Shown here: positions 11,104 through 20,010 of the stretch, in pieces
Layout of the letters: every line of letters starts with the position of its first letter
Position numbering within the stretch: position 1 is the first letter of the stretch
Source: Alphaproteobacteria bacterium AO1-B
GTDB taxonomy: Bacteria > Pseudomonadota > Alphaproteobacteria > Rhizobiales > Stappiaceae
DNA length: 64,000 nucleotides
NCBI GenBank assembly: GCA_001890945.1
Contig: MLAX01000005.1
Location: 62,001 to 126,000 of the forward strand
Direction: 5' to 3'
Notes under the pieces: generated by a model
The model's database searches: none
What the model was told of the DNA's origin: nothing
The model's input: only the letters and a program-made list of their open reading frames with translations
Translations under genes and position numbers: made by a program

Positions 11104-11625
11104 CTATACGCCGCCTGCTTTTGCTGTCGCCAAGGCATTCGCCATGGCACCGGCAAAGCTCGTGCGGTCCTCCGGATTCAGGAAATTGCCGAGGTCCACG
11201 GTCTCGCCGCGGCTTGTAAGCGAGATCTTGGTCACACCCTCATCTTCTATTTTATCGACGGATAACCGCACCCACATGGGATTAAACCGATATTCAAGGT
11301 TCCGTTTGCCCGGGCCAACCTTGCGGACAAAGATTTCATGACGAGAAAGTCGGATTTCTTCAAACTGCCGCGCCGAGACATAATTCAAACGGAACGCCAG
11401 CCAGATCAGCGCCATGTCGAGGCCAAAGAACCCAAATACCGGCCAGGCCCCAATGCTCCAGAACACAGCACCGGCAACAAAACTGATAAGGCCCAAACAG
11501 AGCATGAGGATCAGGAACCCGTTCGGACCAAGCGACCGGTAGGGCGTCAGAACAGCTGTAAAAAACGGCCGGTCTTCGCTTTCCGTATTGTCAAAACGGC
11601 TCTGATCTGAATTGTTCCCGCTCAT
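11104..11625 (-). CDS. DUF2244 family membrane protein
   Basis: A 173-residue protein with two adjacent transmembrane helices at about residues 35-80 (FLILMLCLGLISFVAGAVF and a second segment), followed by a cytoplasmic beta-rich domain (EIRLSRHEIFVRKVGPGKR). This architecture fits DUF2244, a family of unknown function common in alphaproteobacteria. It is transcribed divergently from nth; the two start regions are only about 22 bases apart, so promoters must overlap the genes. Confidence 0.85.
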   Translation of the reverse strand: MSGNNSDQSRFDNTESEDRPFFTAVLTPYRSLGPNGFLILMLCLGLISFVAGAVFWSIGAWPVFGFFGLDMALIWLAFRLNYVSARQFEEIRLSRHEIFVRKVGPGKRNLEYRFNPMWVRLSVDKIEDEGVTKISLTSRGETVDLGNFLNPEDRTSFAGAMANALATAKAGGV

Positions 11626-11647
11626 GGGAGAGGATTATAGAGAGAAG

Positions 11648-12466
11648 ATGACGCAAGCAAAGAGCCCAGCCACCGCCAAACCGGCTAAACGATCTGTCAA
11701 ATCGGCGCAGGTCCGAAAGAAGGCTCCGTCGGTCGATAATCCAGGCAAAGTCCTGAAGCGGTCCCGCTATACAAAAGTGGAGACCTACGAGATTTTTCAG
11801 CGGTTCCACGCAGACAATCCGGAGCCGGAAGGAGAACTCGACTACATCAACGCCTATACGTTGCTGGTCGCGGTCCTCTTGTCTGCGCAAGCAACGGATG
11901 TGGGCGTCAACCGGGCGACGAAACATCTGTTTCAACTTGCGGATACGCCGGAAAAGATGGTTGCGCTGGGCGAAGACAAGGTTCGCGAAGAAATCCGCAC
12001 CATCGGCCTTTTCAAGACAAAGGCCAAAAACGTCATCCTAATGTCCGAGCAGCTGATCCGCGATCACGGCGGTGAAGTGCCGGAAGATCGGGAAGCGCTG
12101 GAAAAACTCCCGGGCGTTGGCCGAAAAACGGCCAATGTTGTGCTCAATATCTTTTTCGGCCATCCGACCATCGCAGTCGACACGCATTTGTTCCGGCTCG
12201 GCAACCGGATCGGCATTGCGCCTGGCAAAACGCCGCTTGATGTTGAAAAGTCGATGGAAAAGGCGGTGCCGAAGGAGTTCTCGCTCCACGCCCACCACTG
12301 GCTGATCCTTCATGGCCGGTACATCTGCAAGGCGCGCAAGCCAGAGTGCAAGCGCTGCGTGATCTATGATCTTTGCAAAAGCCCTGAAAAAGAAAAGTTC
12401 GACGCCGTGCCGGATATCGCGGTCCGGGCCAAAGCCATCATCGAGCGCGAAAAGGCCAGTTCATGA
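11648..12466 (+). CDS. nth: Endonuclease III (Nth), DNA glycosylase/AP lyase
   Basis: Removes oxidised pyrimidines from DNA and cleaves the abasic site. The 272-residue protein has a basic 40-residue N-terminal extension and the helix-hairpin-helix LEKLPGVGRKTANVVLN with the catalytic Lys. The catalytic Asp lies in VDTHLFRLGNR. A [4Fe-4S] cluster motif C-x6-C-x2-C-x5-C (CKARKPECKRCVIYDLC) is near the C-terminus. The ATG at 11648 was preferred to one at 11612 because the upstream residues look non-coding and that start would overlap the divergent gene. The next gene overlaps by 4 bases (ATGA). Confidence 0.95.
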   Translation: MTQAKSPATAKPAKRSVKSAQVRKKAPSVDNPGKVLKRSRYTKVETYEIFQRFHADNPEPEGELDYINAYTLLVAVLLSAQATDVGVNRATKHLFQLADTPEKMVALGEDKVREEIRTIGLFKTKAKNVILMSEQLIRDHGGEVPEDREALEKLPGVGRKTANVVLNIFFGHPTIAVDTHLFRLGNRIGIAPGKTPLDVEKSMEKAVPKEFSLHAHHWLILHGRYICKARKPECKRCVIYDLCKSPEKEKFDAVPDIAVRAKAIIEREKASS

Positions 12467-12987
12467 TGAAACCAGATGGCATGCCGCAGAGCCAAAGACT
12501 TCGTTTTCGATTACCGGAACTTTCTGATGCCGCGTTTTATCAATCGCTGATGAGTGACCCCGACTACATTCGGTTTATCGCTGACCGCGGCATCACGGAC
12601 TTGGACGCCGCGCGCGCTTACATCGACGAAAAAGTGCTGCCCAGTTTTGACGAAAACGAGGGTGTCGGACTTTGGATTGTTACGGAAAAAGACAGCGATG
12701 ATCCTGTCGGTCTCTGCGGCCTTGTTGTACGGGACGGGTTGGAGATGCCGGATCTCGGCTACGCCTTCCACAAAGACCATCGAGGTAAGGGGTATGCACT
12801 TGAAGCCGCCGAGGCCGTTGTCGGGTTTGCCCGATCTGAGCTCGGATTATTGCAGCTCTGCGCAATCACGCATCCGGAAAACGCGCGGTCTTCCGCTCTT
12901 TTGATGAAAATCGGATTTCAGCCAAACGGCCAAAAGTCGCTTCCCAAAATCGAAGGGATTGCTGACTACTTCGTTGCTGAGCTTTGA
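12463..12987 (+). CDS. GNAT N-acetyltransferase, RimJ/RimL-like
   Basis: A 174-residue acetyltransferase of the GNAT fold. It opens with the typical LRFRLPELSDAAFYQSL and carries the acetyl-CoA loop HKDHRGKGYALEAAEAVV (Q/RxxGxG/A type), followed by HPENARSSALLMKIGF. This arrangement is usual for RimJ/RimL-like enzymes acting on protein N-termini or small molecules; the substrate is unknown. The 4-base overlap with nth suggests translational coupling in one operon. Confidence 0.85.
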   Translation: MMKPDGMPQSQRLRFRLPELSDAAFYQSLMSDPDYIRFIADRGITDLDAARAYIDEKVLPSFDENEGVGLWIVTEKDSDDPVGLCGLVVRDGLEMPDLGYAFHKDHRGKGYALEAAEAVVGFARSELGLLQLCAITHPENARSSALLMKIGFQPNGQKSLPKIEGIADYFVAEL

Positions 12988-12999
12988 AAGCTGGACAGC

Positions 13000-13431
13000 T
13001 TAGGACTTTTTCCGTAAGCGCACGACTACATCGACGTGAACGACCTCCATCCCTTCCGGGATGTCAGGGAGTTCGCCAATGCCAACGCCTTCACCTGGAA
13101 TGTCGATCACCTTGTTCTCGCCTTCAATAAAGAAGTGATGGTGATCGGAGACTTTGGTGTCGAAGTAAGTCTTGTTGCCCTCAATTGCGACTTCCCGCAG
13201 AAGGCCAGCTTCGGTGAACTGGTGCAGCGTGTTGTAAACCGTTGCCAAGGACACCGGAACGTCAGCAGCAACAGCTTCTTCGTGCAGGAGTTCAGCAGAC
13301 AGGTGCCGGTCGCCCTTGGAGTACAGAAGCTCGGCCAGGGAGACACGTTGGCGGGTCGGCCGAAGGCCAGCGTTCCGCAGCATATCGGTCACGTCTTTCC
13401 CGGCTGTTTCAGTCACCATCTCTATTGCCAT
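13000..13431 (-). CDS. irr: Iron response regulator Irr (Fur superfamily)
   Basis: Irr is a heme-responsive Fur-family transcription factor that controls heme and iron genes in Rhizobiales. The 143-residue protein has a winged helix (TRQRVSLAELLYS, LATVYNTLHQFTEAGLL) and the HHH heme/metal site at residues 97-99 (SDHHHFFIEGENKVIDIP), which distinguishes Irr from Fur and Zur. The N-terminal GCPWHD heme motif of Bradyrhizobium Irr is absent, as in many other rhizobia. It is divergent from fabA, an arrangement I recall from other Rhizobiales genomes. Confidence 0.93.
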   Translation of the reverse strand: MAIEMVTETAGKDVTDMLRNAGLRPTRQRVSLAELLYSKGDRHLSAELLHEEAVAADVPVSLATVYNTLHQFTEAGLLREVAIEGNKTYFDTKVSDHHHFFIEGENKVIDIPGEGVGIGELPDIPEGMEVVHVDVVVRLRKKS

Positions 13432-13775
13432 TCAGATCCGGTCCAAGTCTTTCTTGCCATTTCACAGCGCATCAAATCCGCGCCATCAAGCTGCTCCAAG
13501 TGGGCCAAAAACCCAAGCACTGGCCTATATCTGCCATTTCTTGCACCTTATATGCAAGTTTTTAACGCAGAGCTACTTTCTCCGCCTCCTATAAAATTCG
13601 TGCAGCGCAGCATTCAATAAGTTCGAAAAACCGCAGAAAAAGGGGCAAACTTCACGCGTACGACATCTTTCGGTCATGGTTCCCCTGTGTTAGGAAGGCG
13701 CCACAATCGAAACGAAAACAAACCCATAACAAGGCTCTCTCCCAAAAGAGTCTTGGCCAAAAAGACGGAAAGTGA
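13432..13775. other. Intergenic region irr-fabA holding two divergent promoters
   Basis: No gene is visible in these 344 bases. They must hold the promoters of irr and fabA. The main structure is the CTTGCA-N7-TGCAAG inverted repeat at 13540-13558. The part near fabA (about 13545-13640) is AT-richer than the flanks. No classic Irr box (ICE) was recognised. Confidence 0.6.
13540..13558. promoter_or_regulatory. Inverted repeat upstream of irr, possible operator
   Basis: CTTGCA-N7-TGCAAG is a perfect 6-base inverted repeat about 110 bases upstream of the irr start and 218 bases upstream of fabA. Its TGCAA half sites resemble those reported for the manganese regulator Mur, which represses irr in some rhizobia. 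The match is suggestive only. Confidence 0.4.
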
Positions 13776-14282
13776 ATGACCGAGCGCCGCTCCAGCTACG
13801 ACTACGAAGCTCTTCTCGCCTGCGGCCGCGGCGAGCTGTTTGGCCCCGGCAATGCACAATTGCCTCTCCCCCCGATGTTGATGTTCGACCGGATCACGGA
13901 GATTTCCGAGACCGGCGGCGAATATGACAAGGGCTACGTCCGGGCAGAATTCGATATCAAGCCGGATCTGTGGTTCTTTCCGTGCCACTTCCAAGGCAAT
14001 CCGATCATGCCGGGTTGTCTGGGCCTCGACGCCCTGTGGCAGCTGACTGGTTTTCATCTGGGTTGGCAGGGATTACCGGGCAAAGGCATGGCGCTCTCCA
14101 CCGGTGAAATCAAATTCAAGGGCATGGTCACACCGGAAACAAAGCTCGTGGAATATGGCGTTGATTTCAAACGCGTCATGAAAGGCCGGTTGGTCCTGGG
14201 CATTGCCGACGGCTGGCTGAAAGCTGACGGCGAGCAAATTTACAAGGCAAAAGATCTGCGTGTGGGCCTGTCCACCGCCTAA
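13776..14282 (+). CDS. fabA: 3-hydroxydecanoyl-ACP dehydratase/isomerase FabA
   Basis: Dehydrates 3-hydroxydecanoyl-ACP and isomerises trans-2- to cis-3-decenoyl-ACP, the branch point to unsaturated fatty acids. The 168-residue protein has the active-site His71 ([15 protein letters not shown]) and Asp85 ([15 protein letters not shown]), which match His70 and Asp84 of E. coli FabA. It leads a plus-strand cluster fabA-fabB-fabI with gaps of 126 and 10 bases. Confidence 0.97.
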   Translation: MTERRSSYDYEALLACGRGELFGPGNAQLPLPPMLMFDRITEISETGGEYDKGYVRAEFDIKPDLWFFPCHFQGNPIMPGCLGLDALWQLTGFHLGWQGLPGKGMALSTGEIKFKGMVTPETKLVEYGVDFKRVMKGRLVLGIADGWLKADGEQIYKAKDLRVGLSTA

Positions 14283-14311
14283 ACTCCGGTTCTGCGGAGC
14301 CAGAAAAGTTC

Positions 14312-14344
14312 AAGCCGGCGCTCCTTAAAAGGGACGCGCCGGTT
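14312..14344. repeat. Hairpin between fabA and fabB
   Basis: AAGCCGGCGCTCC and GGGACGCGCCGGTT can pair around a short TTAAAA loop with one bulge. There is no T run after it, so it is more likely an mRNA stability element or weak attenuator than a full terminator. Confidence 0.45.
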
Positions 14345-14408
14345 CATCCATTCTAAGGGCCGGACCGAAGAGTCGAAATAAAGCCCATCGAAACGTTAGG
14401 AGACCGCA

Positions 14409-15632
14409 ATGAGACGCGTTGTCGTCACCGGGATCGGAATCGTGTCATCCATCGGTTCCAATGCGCAAGAAGTTCTGGCAAGCCTCCGGGAAGGGAAATC
14501 CGGGATCAGCTTTGCCCCCGACTATGCCGAGCATGGCTTTCGCAGCCAGGTCCACGGCATGCCGAACGTCGACATTCCCGAGCTGATCGACAAGCGCCAG
14601 CTGCGATTCATGGGCGATGGAGCGGCTTACAATTACATCTCCATGCAGCAGGCAATTGCTGACAGCGGATTGGAAGAAAACGACATTTCCAACGAGCGCA
14701 CCGGCCTGATCATGGGTTCCGGCGGTCCGTCCACGAAGAACCTGTTCCAGGCGCATAAGATCGTCATCGAAAAGGGTTCTCCGAAGCGCATGGGCCCGTT
14801 CATGGTGACCCGCGGGATGAGCTCAACCAACTCCGCCTGCCTTGCGACGCCATTCAAGATCAAGGGCATCAACTATTCCATCACCTCGGCCTGTTCGACG
14901 TCCGCGCACTGCATCGGTGCTGCAACGGAACAGATCCAGTTCGGCAAGCAGGACGTGATGTTTGCAGGCGGCGGCGAGGAACTCGACTGGACCCTGTCCT
15001 GCCTGTTTGACGCCATGGGCGCCATGTCCTCCAAGTACAACGACACACCGGAAACGGCATCGCGCGCTTATGATGCGACCCGCGACGGCTTTGTCATTGC
15101 CGGCGGCGGTGGTGTCGTCGTTCTGGAAGAACTGGAACACGCCAAGGCTCGCGGCGCGAAAATCTACGCAGAAGTCACTGGTTACGCAGCCAACTCCGAC
15201 GGTTACGACATGGTGGCCCCGTCCGGCGAGGGCGGTGAGCGCTGCATGCGGATCGCAACGAGCACACTGGGCGACCGCAAGGTTGACTACATCAACTCAC
15301 ACGGCACCTCGACACCGGTCGGTGATGTCGGTGAGATCGAGGCAATTCGTCGCGTCTTTGGTGAAAACCAGCCGCCGGTTTCCTCCACAAAGTCCCTGAC
15401 TGGTCACAGCCTCGGCGCGACCGGTGTTCAGGAAGCGATCTACTGCCTGCTCATGATGCAGAACGACTTCATCACGGCATCCGCCAACGTCAACGAACTC
15501 GACCCGGCCCTGAAGCCGGAAGAGATCGTGACGACCCGCGTGGACAATGCCGGTCTCGATACGGTCCTGTCCAACAGCTTCGGCTTCGGCGGCACCAACG
15601 CATCGCTCGCGATGTCGCGTTATCACGGCTGA
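14409..15632 (+). CDS. fabB: 3-oxoacyl-ACP synthase I FabB
   Basis: Condensing enzyme that elongates cis-unsaturated acyl-ACP with malonyl-ACP. The 407-residue thiolase-fold protein has catalytic Cys162 ([11 protein letters not shown]) and two catalytic His residues, in [11 protein letters not shown] (about 297) and [11 protein letters not shown] (about 332). The [12 protein letters not shown] segment with Ser/Thr near residue 140 is typical of FabB rather than FabF. A good TAGGAGA ribosome site precedes the ATG. Pairing with fabA supports a role in unsaturated fatty acid synthesis. Confidence 0.97.
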   Translation: MRRVVVTGIGIVSSIGSNAQEVLASLREGKSGISFAPDYAEHGFRSQVHGMPNVDIPELIDKRQLRFMGDGAAYNYISMQQAIADSGLEENDISNERTGLIMGSGGPSTKNLFQAHKIVIEKGSPKRMGPFMVTRGMSSTNSACLATPFKIKGINYSITSACSTSAHCIGAATEQIQFGKQDVMFAGGGEELDWTLSCLFDAMGAMSSKYNDTPETASRAYDATRDGFVIAGGGGVVVLEELEHAKARGAKIYAEVTGYAANSDGYDMVAPSGEGGERCMRIATSTLGDRKVDYINSHGTSTPVGDVGEIEAIRRVFGENQPPVSSTKSLTGHSLGATGVQEAIYCLLMMQNDFITASANVNELDPALKPEEIVTTRVDNAGLDTVLSNSFGFGGTNASLAMSRYHG

Positions 15633-15642
15633 GGAGCGGTAC

Positions 15643-16455
15643 ATGTCTGATTTGATGAAGGGCAAACGCGGACTGATCATGGGCGTTGCCAACGATCACT
15701 CCATTGCCTGGGGTATTGCAAAAACGCTGGCGGAACATGGCGCAGAGCTCGCCTTCACCTATCAAGGTGAAGCTTTTGGCCGGCGCACAAAACCGCTTGC
15801 AGAAAGCGTCGGCTCCACCTTGATGCTTCCGTGCGATGTGGAAGATATAGACAGCGTAAACGCTGTCTTTGCCAAGCTGAAGGAAGAGTGGGGCTCCATC
15901 GACTTCCTGGTCCATGCAATCGGCTTTTCCGACAAGAACGAGTTGAAGGGCAAATACGCTGACACCACCAGGGACAATTTCTCCCGGACCATGGTGATCT
16001 CCTGCTTCTCCTTCACAGAGATCACGAAGCGCGCAGCAGACTTGATGCCGAATGGCGGCTCCATCGTCACCCTGACCTATGGCGGTGCCACGAAGGTGAT
16101 GCCGAACTACAACGTGATGGGTGTAGCCAAGGCAGCTCTGGAGTCTTCGGTTCGCTACCTTGCGGCCGACTACGGACCTCAGAAAATCCGCGTCAATGCC
16201 ATCTCTGCTGGTCCTGTCCGAACTCTGGCAGGCTCTGGCGTTTCCGATGCCCGCCTGATGTTCAATTTCCAGAAGCGCAATTCTCCGCTGCAGCGGACTG
16301 TGTCTCTCGATGAAATCGGCGGCACAGGCCTGTATCTTCTGTCGGATCTCTCCGGGGGTGTGACCGGTGAAGTCCACTTCGTCGACAGCGGCTACAACAT
16401 CATGTCAATGCCGCGTCTGGACGAGCTGAAAGTTCAGGAAAGCCGCGCCGACTGA
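15643..16455 (+). CDS. fabI: Enoyl-ACP reductase FabI (NADH)
   Basis: Reduces trans-2-enoyl-ACP in the last step of each elongation cycle; it is the triclosan target in many bacteria. The 270-residue short-chain dehydrogenase-like protein opens KGKRGLIMGVANDHSIAWGIA, a FabI nucleotide-binding signature. It has Tyr and Lys of the Y-x6-K motif in NYNVMGVAKAALESS. The ATG at 15643 follows GAGGAG; a longer frame from 15547 only overlaps fabB and was not used. It lies 10 bases after fabB, so the genes are co-transcribed. Confidence 0.96.
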   Translation: MSDLMKGKRGLIMGVANDHSIAWGIAKTLAEHGAELAFTYQGEAFGRRTKPLAESVGSTLMLPCDVEDIDSVNAVFAKLKEEWGSIDFLVHAIGFSDKNELKGKYADTTRDNFSRTMVISCFSFTEITKRAADLMPNGGSIVTLTYGGATKVMPNYNVMGVAKAALESSVRYLAADYGPQKIRVNAISAGPVRTLAGSGVSDARLMFNFQKRNSPLQRTVSLDEIGGTGLYLLSDLSGGVTGEVHFVDSGYNIMSMPRLDELKVQESRAD

Positions 16456-16479
16456 TTCGCACGCGCTCCAAAACAACAA

Positions 16480-16505
16480 AAGGCGGCCAATGGGCCGCCT
16501 TTTTT
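16480..16505. terminator. Terminator after fabI
   Basis: AGGCGGCC-AAT-GGGCCGCCT followed by a run of T. It lies between the convergent fabI and SH3 genes and, with an A-rich left flank, can work in both directions. Confidence 0.9.
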
Positions 16506-16525
16506 CATACCAGATTGACGCTGAT

Positions 16526-17062
16526 TTAATCCTCGATCAGCTCATCCGGATAAACACCGAACAGGCGGGTTTGATCGAGCCAGCCGTTGAACTCTTCACC
16601 GCTCACGCGGCACCAACCGCCGGCACATTCTCCGACAGCGGCCAGAACAAACGGCTCCAGCTCGGCAACGATGTCCGCATCGGACTGTGAGCGGGCACGC
16701 AGCGGTGTGCGGTTGTCCTTCTCCCAGGGTGTTACGAGAGCTGTCCGCCGTCCGGACAGCAGAGAGTGGAACACCCAGCCCTGTTTGCCTTCCCAGTCGC
16801 GGATGCGCCGCCAGTTTTCAAATTCCTGAATGATTTCCACCGGCAGACCGGACTGAACGAAAGTCCAGGCAATATCATGTTCCCGGGACGGGCCGAGGCG
16901 GACGTTCACCCGGTCAGACTTCAAACTGACAAAGCGGGGAACGGGCAATCCGGTTGCGCCTGTGGTTGTGCCTTGAGCAAAGGCAGGTGGTGCCACTGAC
17001 GTGCCACCGGTCATCACCCCAAAAGTAAACAGGAAAAACGCAATCGCGATCGAACGGGCCAT
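16526..17062 (-). CDS. Exported protein with two bacterial SH3-like domains
   Basis: A 178-residue protein with a signal peptide (about residues 1-29, ending PPAFAQ). Two SH3-like units follow: residues about 45-100 (SDRVNVRLGPSREHDIAWTF, WEGKQGWVFHSLL) and about 115-165 (TPLRARSQSDADIVAELEP, GWCRVSGEEFNGWLDQ). This matches the SH3_4 (formerly DUF1058) type, probably a periplasmic peptidoglycan- or protein-binding module. It is divergent from the 2-hydroxyacid dehydrogenase gene across 246 bases. The precise role is unknown. Confidence 0.85.
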   Translation of the reverse strand: MARSIAIAFFLFTFGVMTGGTSVAPPAFAQGTTTGATGLPVPRFVSLKSDRVNVRLGPSREHDIAWTFVQSGLPVEIIQEFENWRRIRDWEGKQGWVFHSLLSGRRTALVTPWEKDNRTPLRARSQSDADIVAELEPFVLAAVGECAGGWCRVSGEEFNGWLDQTRLFGVYPDELIED

Positions 17063-17308
17063 ATTGTCGGTAAGTCCAATTGTTATCGAACGGTTGTTTA
17101 AGGCACACCACTACAGAAAAGTGGACGCGAAAACCAGTAGGCCGGAATCAGCTTATCTGTTTGGCTGAGGAATGCACCCAATCCCTTGTTTCTGACGGAT
17201 CATCTGGTAAGGAAAAGGGAGTGGTGTCATCCGCTTGCGCTCCGCGTAGCGTCAAGGTGAATCCGTTGGGGTTAAGGATTCCTCAACGAAGCCCGAAAGG
17301 CAGTTAGT

Positions 17309-18295
17309 ATGGCGAAAAAGAAGCCTGTCGTCGTTGTGACCCGGAAACTTCCGGATGTGGTCGAAACCCGGATGCGCGAATTGTTTGAAACGCGCCTCAA
17401 TGAAAGTGACAGGCCCTTTAGCCAGGCAGAACTTGTGGAAGCCGTGCGGACCGCCGATGTTTTGGTGCCGACGGTCACCGACCGGATCGACTCCTCCGTC
17501 CTGTCCCAGGCCGGCGAAAACCTCAAACTGATCGCCAACTTCGGTAATGGTGTCGACAACATCGACGTCGTCACCGCCAACAACCGCGGCATCAATGTCA
17601 CCAACACACCGGGTGTTCTGACTGAAGACACAGCCGACATGACGATGGCTCTGATGCTCGCCGTGCCGCGCCGTCTGTCAGCGGGTATCCACGCTCTGGA
17701 AAGCGGTGATTGGGCCGGTTGGTCGCCAACCTGGATGCTGGGCCACCGGATCTGGGGCAAACGCCTTGGAATCATCGGCATGGGCCGGATTGGTCAGGCT
17801 GTTGCCCGCCGCGCCAAGGCCTTCGGCATGTCTATCCATTATCACAACCGCCGCCGTGTTCCGGCAGCTGTTGAGGAAGAGCTTGAGGCAACCTACTGGG
17901 AGAGCCTCGATCAGATGCTGGCGCGCATGGATGTCGTTTCGGTTCACTGCCCGCATACGCCCGGCACGTTCCACTTGCTCTCCGCCCGTCGCCTCAAGCT
18001 TTTGAAAAAAGACGCTTATGTGGTGAACACCGCGCGCGGCGAGGTGATCGACGAAAATGCCCTGATCCGGATGCTGGAAGCAGGCGAGCTGGCGGGTGCA
18101 GGCCTCGATGTGTTCGAACACGAACCCGCGGTCAATCCGAAGCTTATCAAGCTCGATAACGTAGTCCTCTTGCCGCATATGGGCTCAGCGACAATCGAAG
18201 GCCGCATCGAAATGGGCGAGAAGGTCATCATCAACATCAAGACGTTCATGGATGGGCACCGCCCGCCGGATCGCGTTCTGCCGTCGATGCTCTGA
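17309..18295 (+). CDS. D-isomer 2-hydroxyacid dehydrogenase
   Basis: An NAD(P)-dependent D-2-hydroxyacid dehydrogenase of 328 residues, probably a glyoxylate/hydroxypyruvate reductase-like enzyme. The Rossmann motif is LGIIGMGRIGQAVARRA (about 152-168). The catalytic triad is Arg in VNTARGEVIDENAL, Glu in DVFEHEPAVNP and His in LLPHMGSAT. The ATG has a GAAAGG site at good spacing. The exact substrate (glyoxylate, hydroxypyruvate or another) cannot be fixed from the sequence. Confidence 0.9.
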   Translation: MAKKKPVVVVTRKLPDVVETRMRELFETRLNESDRPFSQAELVEAVRTADVLVPTVTDRIDSSVLSQAGENLKLIANFGNGVDNIDVVTANNRGINVTNTPGVLTEDTADMTMALMLAVPRRLSAGIHALESGDWAGWSPTWMLGHRIWGKRLGIIGMGRIGQAVARRAKAFGMSIHYHNRRRVPAAVEEELEATYWESLDQMLARMDVVSVHCPHTPGTFHLLSARRLKLLKKDAYVVNTARGEVIDENALIRMLEAGELAGAGLDVFEHEPAVNPKLIKLDNVVLLPHMGSATIEGRIEMGEKVIINIKTFMDGHRPPDRVLPSML

Positions 18296-18319
18296 AGTAT
18301 TTGATTATATTATGATAAA

Positions 18320-18345
18320 TCCCGGCACGGTGCCGGGGTTTTTGT
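18320..18345 (+). terminator. Terminator after the 2-hydroxyacid dehydrogenase gene
   Basis: CCCGGCACGGTGCCGGGG is an almost perfect GC palindrome followed by TTTTTG, 25 bases after the stop codon. Confidence 0.88.
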
Positions 18346-18393
18346 TTCGGGATTAGAGAATGCCAAGCCGCTCTAGTTCGAACACCATGAAGT

Positions 18394-18515
18394 GTCGTCC
18401 CGGCCTTGAGCCGGGATTTACTCGCAATCCAAAAAACCGAAGCGGCTGAGTTTCAGACGCGAAAGCTCTGCAAACGAATGGTTCCCGATCTCCGCTCCGC
18501 TGCGTCCGGGATGAC
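18394..18515. repeat. Full copy of a dispersed palindromic repeat (about 122 bp)
   Basis: Ends are inverted: GTCGTCCCGG at the left and CCGGGATGAC at the right. The left arm alone forms a hairpin (CCCGGCCTTGAGCCGGG). Related elements occur at 8254-8286, 52990-53102 and, degenerate, at 62399-62460. This resembles REP/BIME or RIME-type intergenic repeats. It lies between a terminator and the end of the convergent dnaQ gene. Confidence 0.75.
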
Positions 18516-18596
18516 GAACGAGAGACGCGCAGTCGCCTGACGATACGGATCAAGCTTGTGAGTGACCGAGACAGTCGATCTTGTTCAAGATCCCGC

Positions 18597-19316
18597 TCAT
18601 CCACCGTATTTCTTCCAGAGCGCGCCATCGCCCATGCCGTCCACAAAGGCCTTGTGAGCGGTAAATTCGTCGTCTTTCAAAAGCGCAGACAAAGGCACCG
18701 GACGGGGGCGAGCGTTGAAGGAGCCGAGTTCTCCAGGCTCTGATCCTGCGTCTCCAGACCCTCCAAGGTCATCTTCTTCATCCGGGTCCAGGATCAGCGC
18801 ACGCTGTTTGCCGCCGATCATCTCCAGATAGACTTCGGCGAGGATCTCCGCATCGAGCAACGCGCCGTGTTTGACACGCTTGGAATTGTCGATGCCGTAC
18901 CTTGAGCAGAGCGCATCGAGCGAGTTCGGGCCGGTGGGGTGCTTGCGCCGCGCGATCTCGAGCGTATCGATCACCTGGGTATTCGGGATGGTGCGCCGGC
19001 CAACCTTCTCGAGCTCGAAATTGATGAAGCCCATGTCGAAAGCCGCGTTGTGGATCACAAGCGTTGCATCGCCGACAAATTCCAGAAATTCATCTGCGAC
19101 CTGCTCAAAGAGAGGTTTGTCGGACAAAAACTCTGCCGACAGCCCGTGAACCCGAAAGGCTTCCTCCGGCATGTCGCGCTGCGGATTGATATAGACGTGA
19201 TAGGAGTTACCGGTTGGAACGTGATTGATCAGTTCCACACCCCCGATTTCGACCAAACGGTCTCCACCGCGCGGATTAAGACCTGTGGTTTCCGTATCGA
19301 ATGAGATTTCCCGCAT
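18597..19316 (-). CDS. dnaQ: DNA polymerase III epsilon subunit (proofreading exonuclease)
   Basis: 3'-5' proofreading exonuclease of the replicative polymerase. The 239-residue protein has the DEDDh motifs: EISFDTETTGLNP (Asp and Glu), VIHNAAFDMGFINFEL (Asp) and KHGALLDAEILAEVYLEM (His and Asp). A short Gly/Asp-rich linker and a C-terminal tail for polymerase binding follow. The ATG at 19316 follows an AGGCGGA ribosome site; an upstream in-frame start at 19352 was rejected. It ends the minus-strand run ppsR-maf-aroE-coaE-dnaQ. Confidence 0.95.
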   Translation of the reverse strand: MREISFDTETTGLNPRGGDRLVEIGGVELINHVPTGNSYHVYINPQRDMPEEAFRVHGLSAEFLSDKPLFEQVADEFLEFVGDATLVIHNAAFDMGFINFELEKVGRRTIPNTQVIDTLEIARRKHPTGPNSLDALCSRYGIDNSKRVKHGALLDAEILAEVYLEMIGGKQRALILDPDEEDDLGGSGDAGSEPGELGSFNARPRPVPLSALLKDDEFTAHKAFVDGMGDGALWKKYGG

Positions 19317-19422
19317 GGTTCCGCCTGTTTTCCGCCTGTCCCATCTGCGCAAGCGGCTGGCCCTGACGCAAGATCAGCGTCAGGTTTTCCCCGGTCTTCA
19401 GCAAGAAGAACAGCCAAAACCC

Positions 19423-20010
19423 TCAGCCTATTGCGGCCGAGGCTTTCAAGACAGCGGCGACCGACCGGCGTGCAGCGTCCATTCCCGACCCCGTGTCGAT
19501 CAGAAAATGCGCGCGTTTGCGTTTTTCGGCATCCGGCATTTGTTTTGAAAGGATCGCCTCAAACCGGTCTTCGGTCATCCCCGGCCGATCTAGGACACGT
19601 TTTCTCTGGACATCTGCATCTGCCGTCACGACCACGACACCGTCGACCCGCTTGTCGCCACCGGTTTCAAACAACAGCGGAATGTCCAGCACCACCACCC
19701 GATGGCGAGCCACTCTAGCTTTTTCAAGAAACGCCAGTTCTTCTTCGCGCACCAAGGGGTGTACGATGGCTTCCAATCGCTTCATCGCTGCCGGTTTTCC
19801 AAGCACATGCGGGGACAGCAAGGTTCGATCGACGGTCCCGTCAACCACAGTTCCGGGAAAAGCTGCTTCGATGAGCGGTGCCGCGCGACCCGAATAGAGC
19901 GCGTGCACTGTCGCGTCTGAATCGTGTACTGGCACACCGAGTTCAGCGAACATCTTGGCGGTGGTCGATTTTCCCATACCGATGGAACCGGTCAATCCAA
20001 GCTTGATCAC
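19423..20010 (-). CDS. coaE: Dephospho-CoA kinase
   Basis: Phosphorylates dephospho-CoA in the final step of coenzyme A synthesis. The 195-residue P-loop kinase has [15 protein letters not shown] at residues 5-19, the [11 protein letters not shown] acceptor region and [17 protein letters not shown]. It starts at GTG 20010, overlapping the aroE stop by 4 bases (GTGA), which suggests translational coupling. Confidence 0.96.
   Translation of the reverse strand: MIKLGLTGSIGMGKSTTAKMFAELGVPVHDSDATVHALYSGRAAPLIEAAFPGTVVDGTVDRTLLSPHVLGKPAAMKRLEAIVHPLVREEELAFLEKARVARHRVVVLDIPLLFETGGDKRVDGVVVVTADADVQRKRVLDRPGMTEDRFEAILSKQMPDAEKRKRAHFLIDTGSGMDAARRSVAAVLKASAAIG

Noticed and set aside
15490..16377. A 295-codon open frame on the minus strand opposite fabI
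   Set aside because: Shadow of fabI; composition and content are not protein-like.
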